Shown here piece after piece: positions 16,943 through 25,671 of a DNA stretch of 64,000 nt; position 1 is the stretch's first letter; each line of letters opens with the position of its first letter. The notes under the pieces are model-generated. The model made no database searches. It saw only the letters and a list, made by a program, of their open reading frames with translations, and had not been told where the DNA came from. The DNA is from Niallia sp052318935 (GTDB taxonomy: Bacteria; Bacillota; Bacilli; Bacillales; Cytobacillaceae): the NCBI GenBank assembly GCA_052318935.1, contig JBQRKO010000004.1; one strand, written 5' to 3'. The position numbers and the translations under genes were made by a program.

Positions 16943-18031
16943 GCTTTCTACCCCTCCATTTTGAAATAATGAGAAGAATCAGACCAAATAAGTACAATGC
17001 AGCATTGCCGATGATATCGCCTAATTTAAATAACTCATCGATACTTCTTGGAATTGCGGAAATGATGTAGATAACCGGAATTAAACCATATATAAAAGGA
17101 TTAATGCTCTTCTTAAAAAGTTGAGCAAGTCCTAAACAGCAACATAAAAGACAAATGTAAAGGAAGTAAAAATCTGCATAATCCAGATCACGAGCAGTAA
17201 CGACTCAAACCTCTCAAAGATCAGTCCCGGAATTTCAAAACTCCTCATGAGATCAATAGTAGGCCATGTTCTAGAGACCATTCCGTCGATAGAAAATGCT
17301 CCAATGACCATCACTACGGTTATTACATAAAAGAACATGGGAATTGCAATGCCAACTAACATTACTTTTACGGCCTTGTCCGGCTTTTGCATAAACGCCA
17401 CAAGGAAGAGCATTTATTCTAGTCCGGTAAATGCAAGTGTAGTTGTCTTTACGCCTTTTAGTACAGAGATAATTCCTGCTCCTAATACAGGGCGTAAATG
17501 ATCAATTTCAAAAAGTTTGAAGCTCATCATCGCAATCAGCAAAAAAAGGATAACAGTAACAGGTAGTATCATTTCAAACAACTGGGCCATCGGATTAATG
17601 CCGCCTATGATGAGATAGAGACCGCCCCATATGAATGGCATGATAACAGCCCATGAAGGAGTGCCTTCCAGCAACAAGAAGCCGGTTACTTCTGCAAGTG
17701 TTCTGACTTCAAATGCAGAAACCGTAAAAAAGTAAATATCCATTACAAGACTAACCAACCTACCTACCCATTTTCCGACGATGTCTTCACTATATTGATA
17801 AACAGTTTTTTTGGGGAATTGCTGACTTAACTTCACCATGACGATTCCTGCCAGTATCGTTATTAATCCGCCCAATATGACGGATATCCACACATCTGGT
17901 GTTTTTACCTTCTCAACAGAAGTTCTAGGCAGAGTGAGGATTCCTACAGCAAGTAAAGTATTAATGAGGATGACAGCAACTTGCTGTGTGGTAATTTGTT
18001 CTTTTGGCCCGATCATCGCCCGCTGGTTCAT
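16932..18031 (-). pseudogene. Spore germinant receptor B subunit, first copy, broken
   Basis: Parallel to the intact B protein for its whole length: ITTQQVAVILINTLLAVGIL, SRTWPTIDLMRSFEIPGLIF, then LGLAQLFKKSINPFIYGLIP near the end. Two lesions stop it: an in-frame TAA at 17414-17416 (the intact copy has ETIL, this has E*ML) and a one-base frameshift near 17135 (YVAV*, while the continuation reads LGLAQ in another frame). The reading otherwise remains coherent to a TAA at 16932 that overlaps the gerC start, so the decay is recent or the lesions include sequencing errors. Confidence 0.85.
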
Positions 18032-18047
18032 ATCCTTTCGTCTAATA

Positions 18048-19628
18048 CTATTTTTTGCGCAGGGAATCTGTTGGATGCAGCATTTTTGGACGGCGTTTCA
18101 TCATCTGGAACGGCATGCGTACAATAAAATCTTTCCAGTCACTTAAGCGATATGAAACTGCCGGACTGACATAAGGTATACCAAAGCTTTTAAGTCTTAC
18201 CAAATGACTACAAAGCAAGAGAAAAAACAAAAGGACCCCGTACAATCCAAATACAGCTGCGCAAAACATGGCACCAAAACGAAGGAAGCGTAATGAAATC
18301 CCTGCACTGTACTGTGGAATTGCAAAGGAGGATATAGCGGTAATGGCCACGACGATTACCATGATGGGGCTTACAATCCCTGCTTGTACAGCAGCTTCTC
18401 CAATGATCAGTCCTCCGACAATCCCAATTGCTGGACCAATCGGTTTAGGCAGTCGAAGTCCTGCTTCCCGCATGATTTCAATAGCTACTTCCATAAAAAG
18501 CGCTTCAATAAGTGCAGGAAATGGAACGCCTTCCCTCGTACCAATAATTGAAATGGCTAGCTTGGTTGGGATCAATCCGGGATGAAACGAAATAAACGAA
18601 ATAAACAAGGAAGGCCCCAATAAAGAAATAAGGGCTGCTCCAAAACGCAATTGACGGATGAGTGTTCCGGGAATCCAACGTTCATAATAATCTTCGGGTG
18701 ATTGTAGCATCATGCTAAATGTAACCGGAACAATCAAAGCAAATGGTGTTCCGTCCAACAAAATAGCCACTCGTCCCTCCATCAGGGCACTTATTACGCG
18801 ATCTGGGCGCTCTGTACTCTGCACTTGCGGAAAAGGACTAAGGTAATTATCTTCAATAAACTGCTCTATGTAACCTGAATCAGCCAAATTATCCATCTCA
18901 ATTTTCTTGATTCGTTTCTTTACCTCTTCCATCAAATCCGGATCTGCGATCCCATCCATATAGACAATGACCAGCTCTTTTTTTGCCCGGCTTCCTACTT
19001 GGAAATTAATGATTGATAAACTCTCATTTTTGCCAAGGCTTCGTAAAAGGGCGGTATTATCGCTTAACTTTTCGTTAAAGCCAATCCGTGGACCTCTTAC
19101 TAATGCCTCTGATACTGGTTCTTCAAAATTCCGCGCTTTTACGTTTGTGGTATCAAAAATGAAGACATCAAGTGTTCCATTGATCATTAGTGCAGTCGAT
19201 CCAATCAATACCTCTGACACTACATTGTTTATGCTGTGTACTTCTTTTAAGTCACTTATTGAAAAAATATGATTTTTTAAAAACTCTTTTGATAAGTTTC
19301 CTTTTACAAAAGTTTGCTCCTGATTATACTCTTTTGCTAGTTCTGACATCAACGGTTTCATAATCTGTTTGTTGATGAAATCTTTATCGGATAATCCTTC
19401 AACAAAAATAATAGTAGCTCTGACGCCTGTAAAGCCTATGTGAAACTCCCGAAAATGGACATCTGAATTATGGCCGATTACTTGCTTAATATGTTTCAAA
19501 TCTCTGTCTAAATTCCCTGTTATTTGTTGACCTATTGTTGCTTGATCATATGAAAAATCTTGCTTGTTTTCACCTTGAGTGGTTGAAAACTGTTTTTTCC
19601 AGTTTGATTTCATCCATTTCATTCTCAT
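18048..19628 (-). CDS. Spore germinant receptor A subunit (GerAA/GerKA type)
   Basis: About 526 residues: a soluble N-terminal half (QQITGNLDRDLKHIKQVIGH, then VYMDGIADPDLMEEVKKRI) and a C-terminal half with about five membrane segments, including the conserved FPQVQSTERPDRVISALMEG, GRVAILLDGTPFALIVPVTF, GTREGVPFPALIEALFMEV and GEAAVQAGIVSP. It assembles with B and C subunits in the spore inner membrane and releases ions on germinant binding. The ATG at 19628 overlaps the stop of a tiny upstream ORF (TGATG), implying translational coupling. Expression is normally forespore-specific (SigG). Confidence 0.94.
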   Translation of the reverse strand: MRMKWMKSNWKKQFSTTQGENKQDFSYDQATIGQQITGNLDRDLKHIKQVIGHNSDVHFREFHIGFTGVRATIIFVEGLSDKDFINKQIMKPLMSELAKEYNQEQTFVKGNLSKEFLKNHIFSISDLKEVHSINNVVSEVLIGSTALMINGTLDVFIFDTTNVKARNFEEPVSEALVRGPRIGFNEKLSDNTALLRSLGKNESLSIINFQVGSRAKKELVIVYMDGIADPDLMEEVKKRIKKIEMDNLADSGYIEQFIEDNYLSPFPQVQSTERPDRVISALMEGRVAILLDGTPFALIVPVTFSMMLQSPEDYYERWIPGTLIRQLRFGAALISLLGPSLFISFISFHPGLIPTKLAISIIGTREGVPFPALIEALFMEVAIEIMREAGLRLPKPIGPAIGIVGGLIIGEAAVQAGIVSPIMVIVVAITAISSFAIPQYSAGISLRFLRFGAMFCAAVFGLYGVLLFFLLLCSHLVRLKSFGIPYVSPAVSYRLSDWKDFIVRMPFQMMKRRPKMLHPTDSLRKK

Positions 19629-19753
19629 CACTCTTCCTCAAATGTACGGAACCAATTAAAAAATCTTGAAATGGCTAACGGGACGAATAATACAATCAAA
19701 CCTTGAATGAAGATTTCCCAGTCTGGAAGATAGGAAATGATTGTTTTCCACAT
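19628..19753 (-). CDS. 41-residue membrane protein at the head of the ger operon
   Basis: An ORF MWKTIISYLPDWEIFIQGLI ... VPLAISRFFNWFRTFEEE with one clear hydrophobic helix (residues ~15-33) flanked by aromatic and charged ends. Its TGA overlaps the gerA ATG, and GGATGG precedes its own ATG. Small D-type membrane proteins encoded with some Bacillus ger operons are known to modulate receptors. This one is shorter and has one helix, so the relation is only suggested. Coupling and frame integrity make it a real gene candidate. Confidence 0.6.
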   Translation of the reverse strand: MWKTIISYLPDWEIFIQGLIVLFVPLAISRFFNWFRTFEEE

Positions 19754-20211
19754 AAAACCATCCTTTAAGTGCAAATTGTCTGATCACCATTTACCATAAT
19801 TCTAAGAGTAAAGTACCGGTTTTTTCTTGGGAAATGTAATGATCAATCATTATTATTAGCCGTAATTATCTGGTATATATATGGAAAATGAATCCATTGA
19901 TGATCCTTCATGAAAATGATAAAGAAAAGGATCAAAAGTTTTTATGTGAAAGTGCTTGATATCTAAAATTCTACGATCTATTAGACAGGGTATATGGGGG
20001 AGCATCAACAAAACGCGAATTTCGTATACTAAGCAAAATTTTATAAAGAAAAAGCCGATTTCCCTATATATTAAGGGCATCGGCTTTTGTTCATATTCTT
20101 TTACTTAATCAATTTCTGACATGAAACTTATAATAATACATTTTAAAAAAAGTAATAAAATTACCTATATTAACTAGAAAAGGGTTCATACTGTACATTT
20201 TAAAATACCAA
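19754..20211. terminator. Intergenic region with strong bidirectional terminator
   Basis: AAAGCCGAT...CCCT / AGGG...ATCGGCTTT at 20050-20088 is flanked by T-runs on both strands. It most plausibly ends the leftward DMT exporter transcript. The rest of the 458 bp is AT-rich and should contain the ger operon promoter upstream of 19753. The leftward frame 19856-20080 has no ribosome binding site and overlaps this terminator, so I do not call it. Confidence 0.7.
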
Positions 20212-21204
20212 TTAAGCACTAATATTTTGGTTATGCGCTGTTTCACCTTTATGAGAAACATAACTATGTGCTATCATTCCTAACATTATTACAAACATAC
20301 CACACCAAGATAAAATAGAGGGGAATGAAGAATGTAATAAAATTAGTTCTCCGATAACAGCAAAAAGAACCTCCATGGATTGTGTTGCTTCAACAGTTGC
20401 AAGTTTCTGCATATCTCCTTTAACCATATCAGTCGCTTTAAAAAATAAGATAGTTGCAATTACACCCGAACAAATAGCAACTAAAATAGATTGCATAGTT
20501 TGTTCTTTACTAGGCACTCCTGCTGTAAAAAGACCGTACAAGGATAGTAAAAACCAAAATGGTAAGCTAGCTAATGTCATTCCAAGGACACGTTGATAAG
20601 CATCTAGACGATCTCCACAAACCTCCATCATCTTACGATTCCCAAGCGGGTAAGCAAAAGAAGCTACAATAACAGGGATAATACCTAACAAAATATCCTT
20701 TACAGCAAGCGATTTTGCTTGTTCCATTTGCATAAGGAAAATACCAAGAAGAATAATCAATGACATACCCATACCCTTCATTGGGATTTTTCCTCTTTTC
20801 TTAAGAATTCCATTTGGTATTTGAACGGTTTGAATAAAAAGAGGAGCTAACAAAGATCCTGATATAATAGTAATTTGCCATGTCCCAGCAATTATCCATC
20901 CTGGTGCATGTGCAGCGGCAAAGCATAATGGAGCGTAAAATAGACCAAATCCTACAAAACTCCATAAAAACCATGTTCTTAAATCCTCTCTCATAACTTG
21001 TAATAATACTTTTAATTTTTTTCGACTCATAACAAGAAGTAAAAGGAATGGAAGCATGAAAATAAACCTTAGTGAGGCACTCCATATCCAGCTACCACCT
21101 GATAATTCCATTGCTCGATTCAATATAAACGTGAAAGCAAAAAAGAAAGCAGCACATATACCTAAAAAAATAGGGCGCAAATTCCTCACCTCAATCTGTC
21201 TCAT
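20212..21204 (-). CDS. DMT-superfamily exporter (multidrug resistance efflux type)
   Basis: A 330-residue protein with ten membrane segments arranged as two five-helix repeats (first near FLGICAAFFFAFTFILNRAM, second near ATVEATQSMEVLFAVIGELI). It matches the EmrE-like 'multidrug resistance efflux transporter' branch of the drug/metabolite superfamily rather than two plain EamA domains. Its ATG lies inside the reconstructed 3' end of the upstream gntR pseudogene, so the two were one operon. The shared operator suggests it exports a metabolite or amino acid linked to the pdxS/SHMT-like genes. Confidence 0.88.
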   Translation of the reverse strand: MRQIEVRNLRPIFLGICAAFFFAFTFILNRAMELSGGSWIWSASLRFIFMLPFLLLLVMSRKKLKVLLQVMREDLRTWFLWSFVGFGLFYAPLCFAAAHAPGWIIAGTWQITIISGSLLAPLFIQTVQIPNGILKKRGKIPMKGMGMSLIILLGIFLMQMEQAKSLAVKDILLGIIPVIVASFAYPLGNRKMMEVCGDRLDAYQRVLGMTLASLPFWFLLSLYGLFTAGVPSKEQTMQSILVAICSGVIATILFFKATDMVKGDMQKLATVEATQSMEVLFAVIGELILLHSSFPSILSWCGMFVIMLGMIAHSYVSHKGETAHNQNISA

Positions 21205-21816
21205 AAGTCAGCAAATTCCCCAGACTTAACCAGTTTTGTCTACAAGATGTGCTGTTGTTTCTTTATCTTTATTTTTGCACGCCTCTATAATTTGCTGATG
21301 TTGTTCTACTGATTTTAAACCATTTATAGAAGTGAACTAAGAAATTTCGAGACGTTGAATCTTAGATATACTTTGTTCTAACGCACGAATAATTTCAGGA
21401 TTTCCTGCCACATCTAAAAAAACATTGTGGAATAACTCATCGGCTTCAATTGCTTTTATAATATCTTTTTTTTCAATAGATAATAGTAAGGCTTTATTAC
21501 TGAACTCTAATTCTTGAATAACCGACTCTTTTAATAATGGCACTGCTAATCGAGCAGCTAACGAATGTAAAACTGCTATCACGGTAAATGCGTGTTTCGC
21601 CTCCTCAAGGTTTAATGGTGCAACGCGTGTAACTGAGCCAGGAATAGATTCAACTAGTCCTTCATCTTCAAGACGTTTCAACGCCTCTCTAACCGGAGTA
21701 CGGCTAATTCCCAATTCTTCTGCTAACTCTTTGTCATTTAAGCGTAGCTCTGGTTGTAGCTCTAATGTAACAATTGCTTTTTTCAAAGTTAGATATACTT
21801 CATCTCTAAATGACAT
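21191..21816 (-). pseudogene. GntR-family regulator (FCD), interrupted paralogue
   Basis: The first 159 codons are intact (wHTH with LGISRTPVREALKRLEDEGL; FCD part HSLAARLAVPLL, ELFHNVFLDVAGNPE) and parallel the regulator at 11636. An in-frame TAG at 21337-21339 follows KIQRLEIS. The reading then continues FTSINGLKSVEQHQQIIEAC, and loses one base near 21232 before LSLGNLLTYETD. The DNA-binding domain could still be made. The 3' end overlaps the DMT exporter start. Confidence 0.85.
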
Positions 21817-21849
21817 ACGTATAATGGGTTTAATAACATCCTTTTCCGT

Positions 21850-21876
21850 AAAACCAATATATCGGATATTGGTTTT
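21850..21876. promoter_or_regulatory. Palindromic GntR operator
   Basis: A long palindrome, core CCAATATATCGGATATTGG extended by AAAA/TTTT on each side, 34 bp upstream of the gntR pseudogene start. One arm recurs before pdxS (11240) and, as AACCGATATATTGGTT, before the SHMT-like gene (12411). I infer one regulon read by either GntR paralogue. Confidence 0.7.
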
Positions 21877-21993
21877 ATAGTCAACTGTAATTTTTCAATA
21901 AAATATATTCAATTAACAAGTTCTAAAAACGACCGTTTATGGAACGTAAGCGGTAAATAGTCCCCACCTGTATTCTGGCGGGGAATTGGCGTA

Positions 21994-22250
21994 TTATTTA
22001 GATAACTTGTTAAATACGATGCAAGTGACAGGAAGAGTCGTTGACCAAGGAAGTAATTGATCAATGGCATTTTCATCTGTCCTATCCAAATTGGGAAGCT
22101 GCTCTAATAGATAACGAAGATAGTAATAGGGATTTAATCCATTAGCCTTTGCTGTTTCCACGATACTATAAAGAATTGCGCTAGCTTGCGCACCTCTTGG
22201 TGTATTACTAAATAACCAATTTTTCCTTCCTATTACAACGGGTTTGATGG
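21994..22250 (-). mobile_element. IS66-family transposase C-terminal fragment
   Basis: Leftward translation gives VVIGRKNWLFSNTPRGAQAS, AILYSIVETAKANGLNPYYY and LRYLLEQLPNLD, stop at 21994. This is the conserved end of IS66 transposases (gRkNwLFs.tp.GA.asa.~yslietak.ngl.p). The rest of the element is absent. Confidence 0.85.
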
Positions 22251-22319
22251 AAAGTTCACCACTCTTTCAAACTAAACCTCCTCAAACTTTTATTTGAAGA
22301 GATTATCTCATAATCTATT

Positions 22320-22620
22320 GTTGATTAATATGTGGGAGAAATTTGACGCTTACATTTATATTCCACATGTATAGGTACAACAGGGTAAATAGTTTTCTTA
22401 ATGATGTTCTTTTTTTCTAATTTTTTTAAACAACAAGTTAATGTCTTCGCACTTATACCGTCAAGACATTTTAATAATTCATTGAATCTCATGCATCCAT
22501 TACTTAAACATAAAATAATCTTGTAATTCCATTTTCCTCCAATTGCTTCTAATACACTGTTAATTGGGCACTTATTTTCTACACTTAGTAAATCAAAGCT
22601 TTTTTTTCTCTTCGCCCATA
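22320..22620 (-). pseudogene. HxlR-type regulator, decayed duplicate
   Basis: Nearly identical DNA to the intact hxlR gene at 42372-42710 (for example the shared run containing ATAGGTACAACAGGGTAAAT), but the 3' end of the gene is replaced after the segment encoding VEYK and the 5' end is altered near 22600-22620. The similarity continues upstream through the promoter region to about 22925. It is the unoccupied partner of the locus that holds a mobile element at 42952. Confidence 0.75.
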
Positions 22621-23780
22621 AAATCCCTCCTATTGTAACAAAACAATTAAAAAAATCCTAAAATTATATTCTTGAATTTATCTTGGAGAATTTTTCATAA
22701 AAGTTACTAGTCTTTACATCTTTAAACAAAAAAAGGAGAGCTTAAATAGAGTATTCGTTTTTTATTAATGAATACTCTATTGATTAGCATTCAATTACGG
22801 CAGCTTTTTTAAAAACTCCGTAATATTTCATACATAAGATAATTTTGTCTAATGTTAAATAATCAGCACTTCATGTAAAAGTATAATATATAGATGACCA
22901 GGAAGCGATTAATTGCCATATTTCGGGGCGTCACTGTGACCTAGAGTTAAAAAATGGTACTGTCAATATTTTTGTGTAAATGACTTTTCAACCTGTTTAG
23001 ATAGAATGTCACCTTTGGTATAATAATAACTGTGCTCGAAGGATTGATTTTATTTATTGGTAGGGCTAGCCCTGCCAATAAACAAAATTTAAGATTCGAG
23101 TTCTTCAAACATCGTTACTAATGCTGCATGTGCCTTGTTAAACATATACAAATATTGAAAAGGACTGCTCATAACTGGGTAGTCTTTTATTATTTTTGAA
23201 AGGTTCTTATTCCACTAACGGGAGCTTTGATTCAAGAAGGATTCGCGGGTTTCTTCTGGAACTATCAGGGCAGGTTTGTTGAATAAGGATTTAAACTATT
23301 CTTTCAAATTAAAAATAAAAAGGTTTATTGTTCACATGTTATAGAATGAATTATTAAACCGTAATATAGAATTTAAAATTATGCACTTTTATCTCGCCTA
23401 ATGTTAAAAAAAATCCAAAACTTTTTCTTTACCAATCGTTCTCGAAATGATACTATAGATTTGTAAGGTTATTAGCTAATTTTTGTCATAATGAGAATGT
23501 TCATTCTAAAAACATCACTTAGCACTATCTTAAGTTTACAGAAACATATTGAAAATTCTTTTTTAAAGGAGCTGAAGCTGTTAAAACGTATGGTTCATAC
23601 ACACAATCGGTAAAATTGGTAGTAACTCTTTAAGCTGATATTTACTGTTCATTCTTAAAATGATATTATTGGCGAGGAACGAGAAAATCAATATTCTTCA
23701 CCTTGTTGAATGATGGATATCTTTGAAGTTATCATTAAGATTTTCTGGTTACTCTAAGATTACTCAAAGGAAATGATAGT
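22621..23780. other. 1.1-kb mosaic of non-coding remnants
   Basis: Bases 22621-22925 duplicate 42712-43245 minus the inserted element. Around 22963-22990, ACTGTCAATATTTTTGTGTA resembles the end of an IS256-type element. At 23190-23290 a motif of type CTAACGGG...GGCAGGTTTGTTGAATAAG occurs that recurs in diverged form at 30061, 30553, 32341 and 35715. Near 23494 lies the TetR operator. I see no gene with a start, ribosome binding site and coherent product. Confidence 0.5.
23494..23507. promoter_or_regulatory. Palindromic operator AGAATGTTCATTCT
   Basis: Half-sites AGAATG and CATTCT flank a TT centre. The same 14 bp recurs at 25585-25598, and a degenerate copy AGAACGTTCATTCC lies at 24373-24386 just after tetR. 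These three positions bracket the regulator and its likely target genes, as expected for a TetR operator. Confidence 0.65.
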
Positions 23781-24356
23781 ATGGCTAGAAATAAAGAATT
23801 TGATGAAAATGAAGTATTACGAAAAGCTATGGAACTTTTTTGGATACAAGGCTATGAAAAAACCTCCATGCAAGATTTAGTGAAGTATATGGGTATCCAT
23901 CGTCGTAGCTTATATGATACGTTTGGCGACAAACATACTTTGTTTATAAAAGCGTTGGATCATTATAATGAAATAATAAGAACTAGAATAGAGAATGAAG
24001 TAAACCAGCTGGAATCGGTAAAGGATGCTATCAGGCAATTATTTGAAATGGTAATTGTCAGGGATAAACAACAACTTATTGGATGTTTGACGGTAAATAC
24101 GGCAGTTGAGTTGTCTTTACATGATGATCAAGCAGCAGAAAAGGTTGTGGAGAGTTTTTCTAAGACCGAATTACTGCTAAACAATCTAGTGTTGAGTGGT
24201 CAAAAATCTGGAGAAATATCTAGACATCATGATGCAAAAAAAATATCGGAATTTCTTCATAATTCCTTAGTAGGACTACGTGTTATGACCAAAACTACCG
24301 ATGATATAGAAAAATTAAATAATATTATTGATATAACACTCTCTGTATTAGATTAA
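23781..24356 (+). CDS. TetR/AcrR-family repressor
   Basis: A 191-residue regulator with the TetR DNA-binding helices near the N terminus (VLRKAMELFWIQGYEKTSMQ, DLVKYMGIHRRSLYDTFGDK) and a helical ligand domain containing IGCLTVNTAVELSLHD, typical of the TetR_C_6-like group next to redox and xenobiotic enzymes. AAGGAAATGATAGT precedes the ATG. Palindromes upstream and downstream suggest control of itself and the five reductase/hydrolase genes that follow on the same strand. Confidence 0.92.
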   Translation: MARNKEFDENEVLRKAMELFWIQGYEKTSMQDLVKYMGIHRRSLYDTFGDKHTLFIKALDHYNEIIRTRIENEVNQLESVKDAIRQLFEMVIVRDKQQLIGCLTVNTAVELSLHDDQAAEKVVESFSKTELLLNNLVLSGQKSGEISRHHDAKKISEFLHNSLVGLRVMTKTTDDIEKLNNIIDITLSVLD

Positions 24357-24527
24357 TTTTTTTACCCTTTTAAGAACGTTCATTCCCGAAAAAGTTAGTA
24401 ATCAATCTAGCTGAACTTCACTTGTCAGCTATCAAGCAAAGCTTGCCTTGATATTTATTCAAAAATTCAATAAAACAGAAAAAAACTAAATGATAATTCA
24501 AATTACTTTAATTTAAGGAGAGATAAT

Positions 24528-25277
24528 ATGAAATACACAGTTATTACAGGAGCAAGCTCAGGTATAGGATATGAGACAGCATTAGCATTTGCTGCTCGGG
24601 GGAAAAACTTAATTATAGTTGCTAGAAGATTAGATAAATTAGAGGAACTAAAATCCACAATTCATAATATAAATCCTGAATTAGATGTTATTATTTGCTC
24701 AATTGACTTATCTGTAACAGATCAGGCATATAACCTGTACAACAAATTAAAAGGGTATGAAATTGAGACTTGGATTAATAATGCTGGTCTTGGTGAATCC
24801 GCATTTGTAGCAGATCAAAATTTAAGCAAAGTTGAAACACTGTTACGGGTTAACATAGAATCTTTGACAATCCTTTCTACATTATTTGTTCGAGATTATG
24901 CAGAGAAAGAGGGAACTCAGTTAATTAACGTATCATCGGCACTCGGATATGCAATTGCTGTTGGGACTATAACTTATTCTGCATCTAAATATTATGTTAG
25001 TGCCTTCACTGAAGGTCTTGCAAAAGAACTAGAATTGAAAGGTGCAAAATTAAAAGCAAAAGTTATAGCACCAGCTATGACGGAAACAGAATTTGCTAAA
25101 AATGCAACTAATTTGGATAATTTCAATTACAAAGAAAATTTGCCTATGTACCACACAGCTAAGCAAGTAGCTGGATTTATGATGGAAATATATGATAGTA
25201 ATGCGGTCGTAGGTATTGTAGACCAAAATTATGAATTTAAAATAAGAAATCAAATTTATCCAATAATTGGAGGTTAA
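24528..25277 (+). CDS. Short-chain dehydrogenase/reductase
   Basis: A classical SDR of 249 residues: cofactor motif TGASSGIG (residues 6-13), NNAG (~86), catalytic Ser in NVSSALG and YSASK (Tyr ~147, Lys ~151). The acidic/basic pattern after beta-2 (VARRLDKLEEL) suggests NADP(H). It resembles the YqjQ/DltE-like uncharacterised SDRs. AAGGAGAG precedes the ATG. It is first in the TetR-linked row; the carbonyl substrate is not predictable. Confidence 0.9.
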   Translation: MKYTVITGASSGIGYETALAFAARGKNLIIVARRLDKLEELKSTIHNINPELDVIICSIDLSVTDQAYNLYNKLKGYEIETWINNAGLGESAFVADQNLSKVETLLRVNIESLTILSTLFVRDYAEKEGTQLINVSSALGYAIAVGTITYSASKYYVSAFTEGLAKELELKGAKLKAKVIAPAMTETEFAKNATNLDNFNYKENLPMYHTAKQVAGFMMEIYDSNAVVGIVDQNYEFKIRNQIYPIIGG

Positions 25278-25671
25278 GTTTTTAATAACCTTTAGATTCT
25301 AATATTTGGAAGGGTGTCTGACTGTTAACTTAGCCGTTGTTGCCCAAATAATCACAAATATATTTCAGCAGTACAGATAATCTTTTAGTTTAATCTACTA
25401 ATAACAAGGACAGTATAAACTTGAAATCTCGAATGAACATAACCTTGGGTTTGCTCCCTTTATCTTCAAAACATCCTTGTAGGTTTGAGGGTCTTAGTAA
25501 AGACTCCTTATAACTACAAAAATAGAAAGGGTTATAATCTGACCCTTTAAATGCTGTGTTAGCTTTCTTTCCACATGAATTTTTAGAATGTTCATTCTAA
25601 AAAAGGTATGTCATTCAGCTAATTTATATTAAAAAATTTAGAACTCAATGTTCGAAGGAGAAGCAACTTAA
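25278..25671. promoter_or_regulatory. Intergenic region with TetR operator copy
   Basis: The 394-bp gap carries a second exact copy of AGAATGTTCATTCT at 25585-25598, extended by A/T runs on both sides into a longer palindrome, about 75 bp upstream of the hydrolase start. No coding region is seen. It should be the promoter region of the 25672-27615 hydrolase/OYE pair. Confidence 0.6.

Noticed and set aside
19856..20080. Leftward 74-codon ORF near the ger operon
   Set aside because: No ribosome binding site, and it overlaps the strong terminator at 20050-20088.
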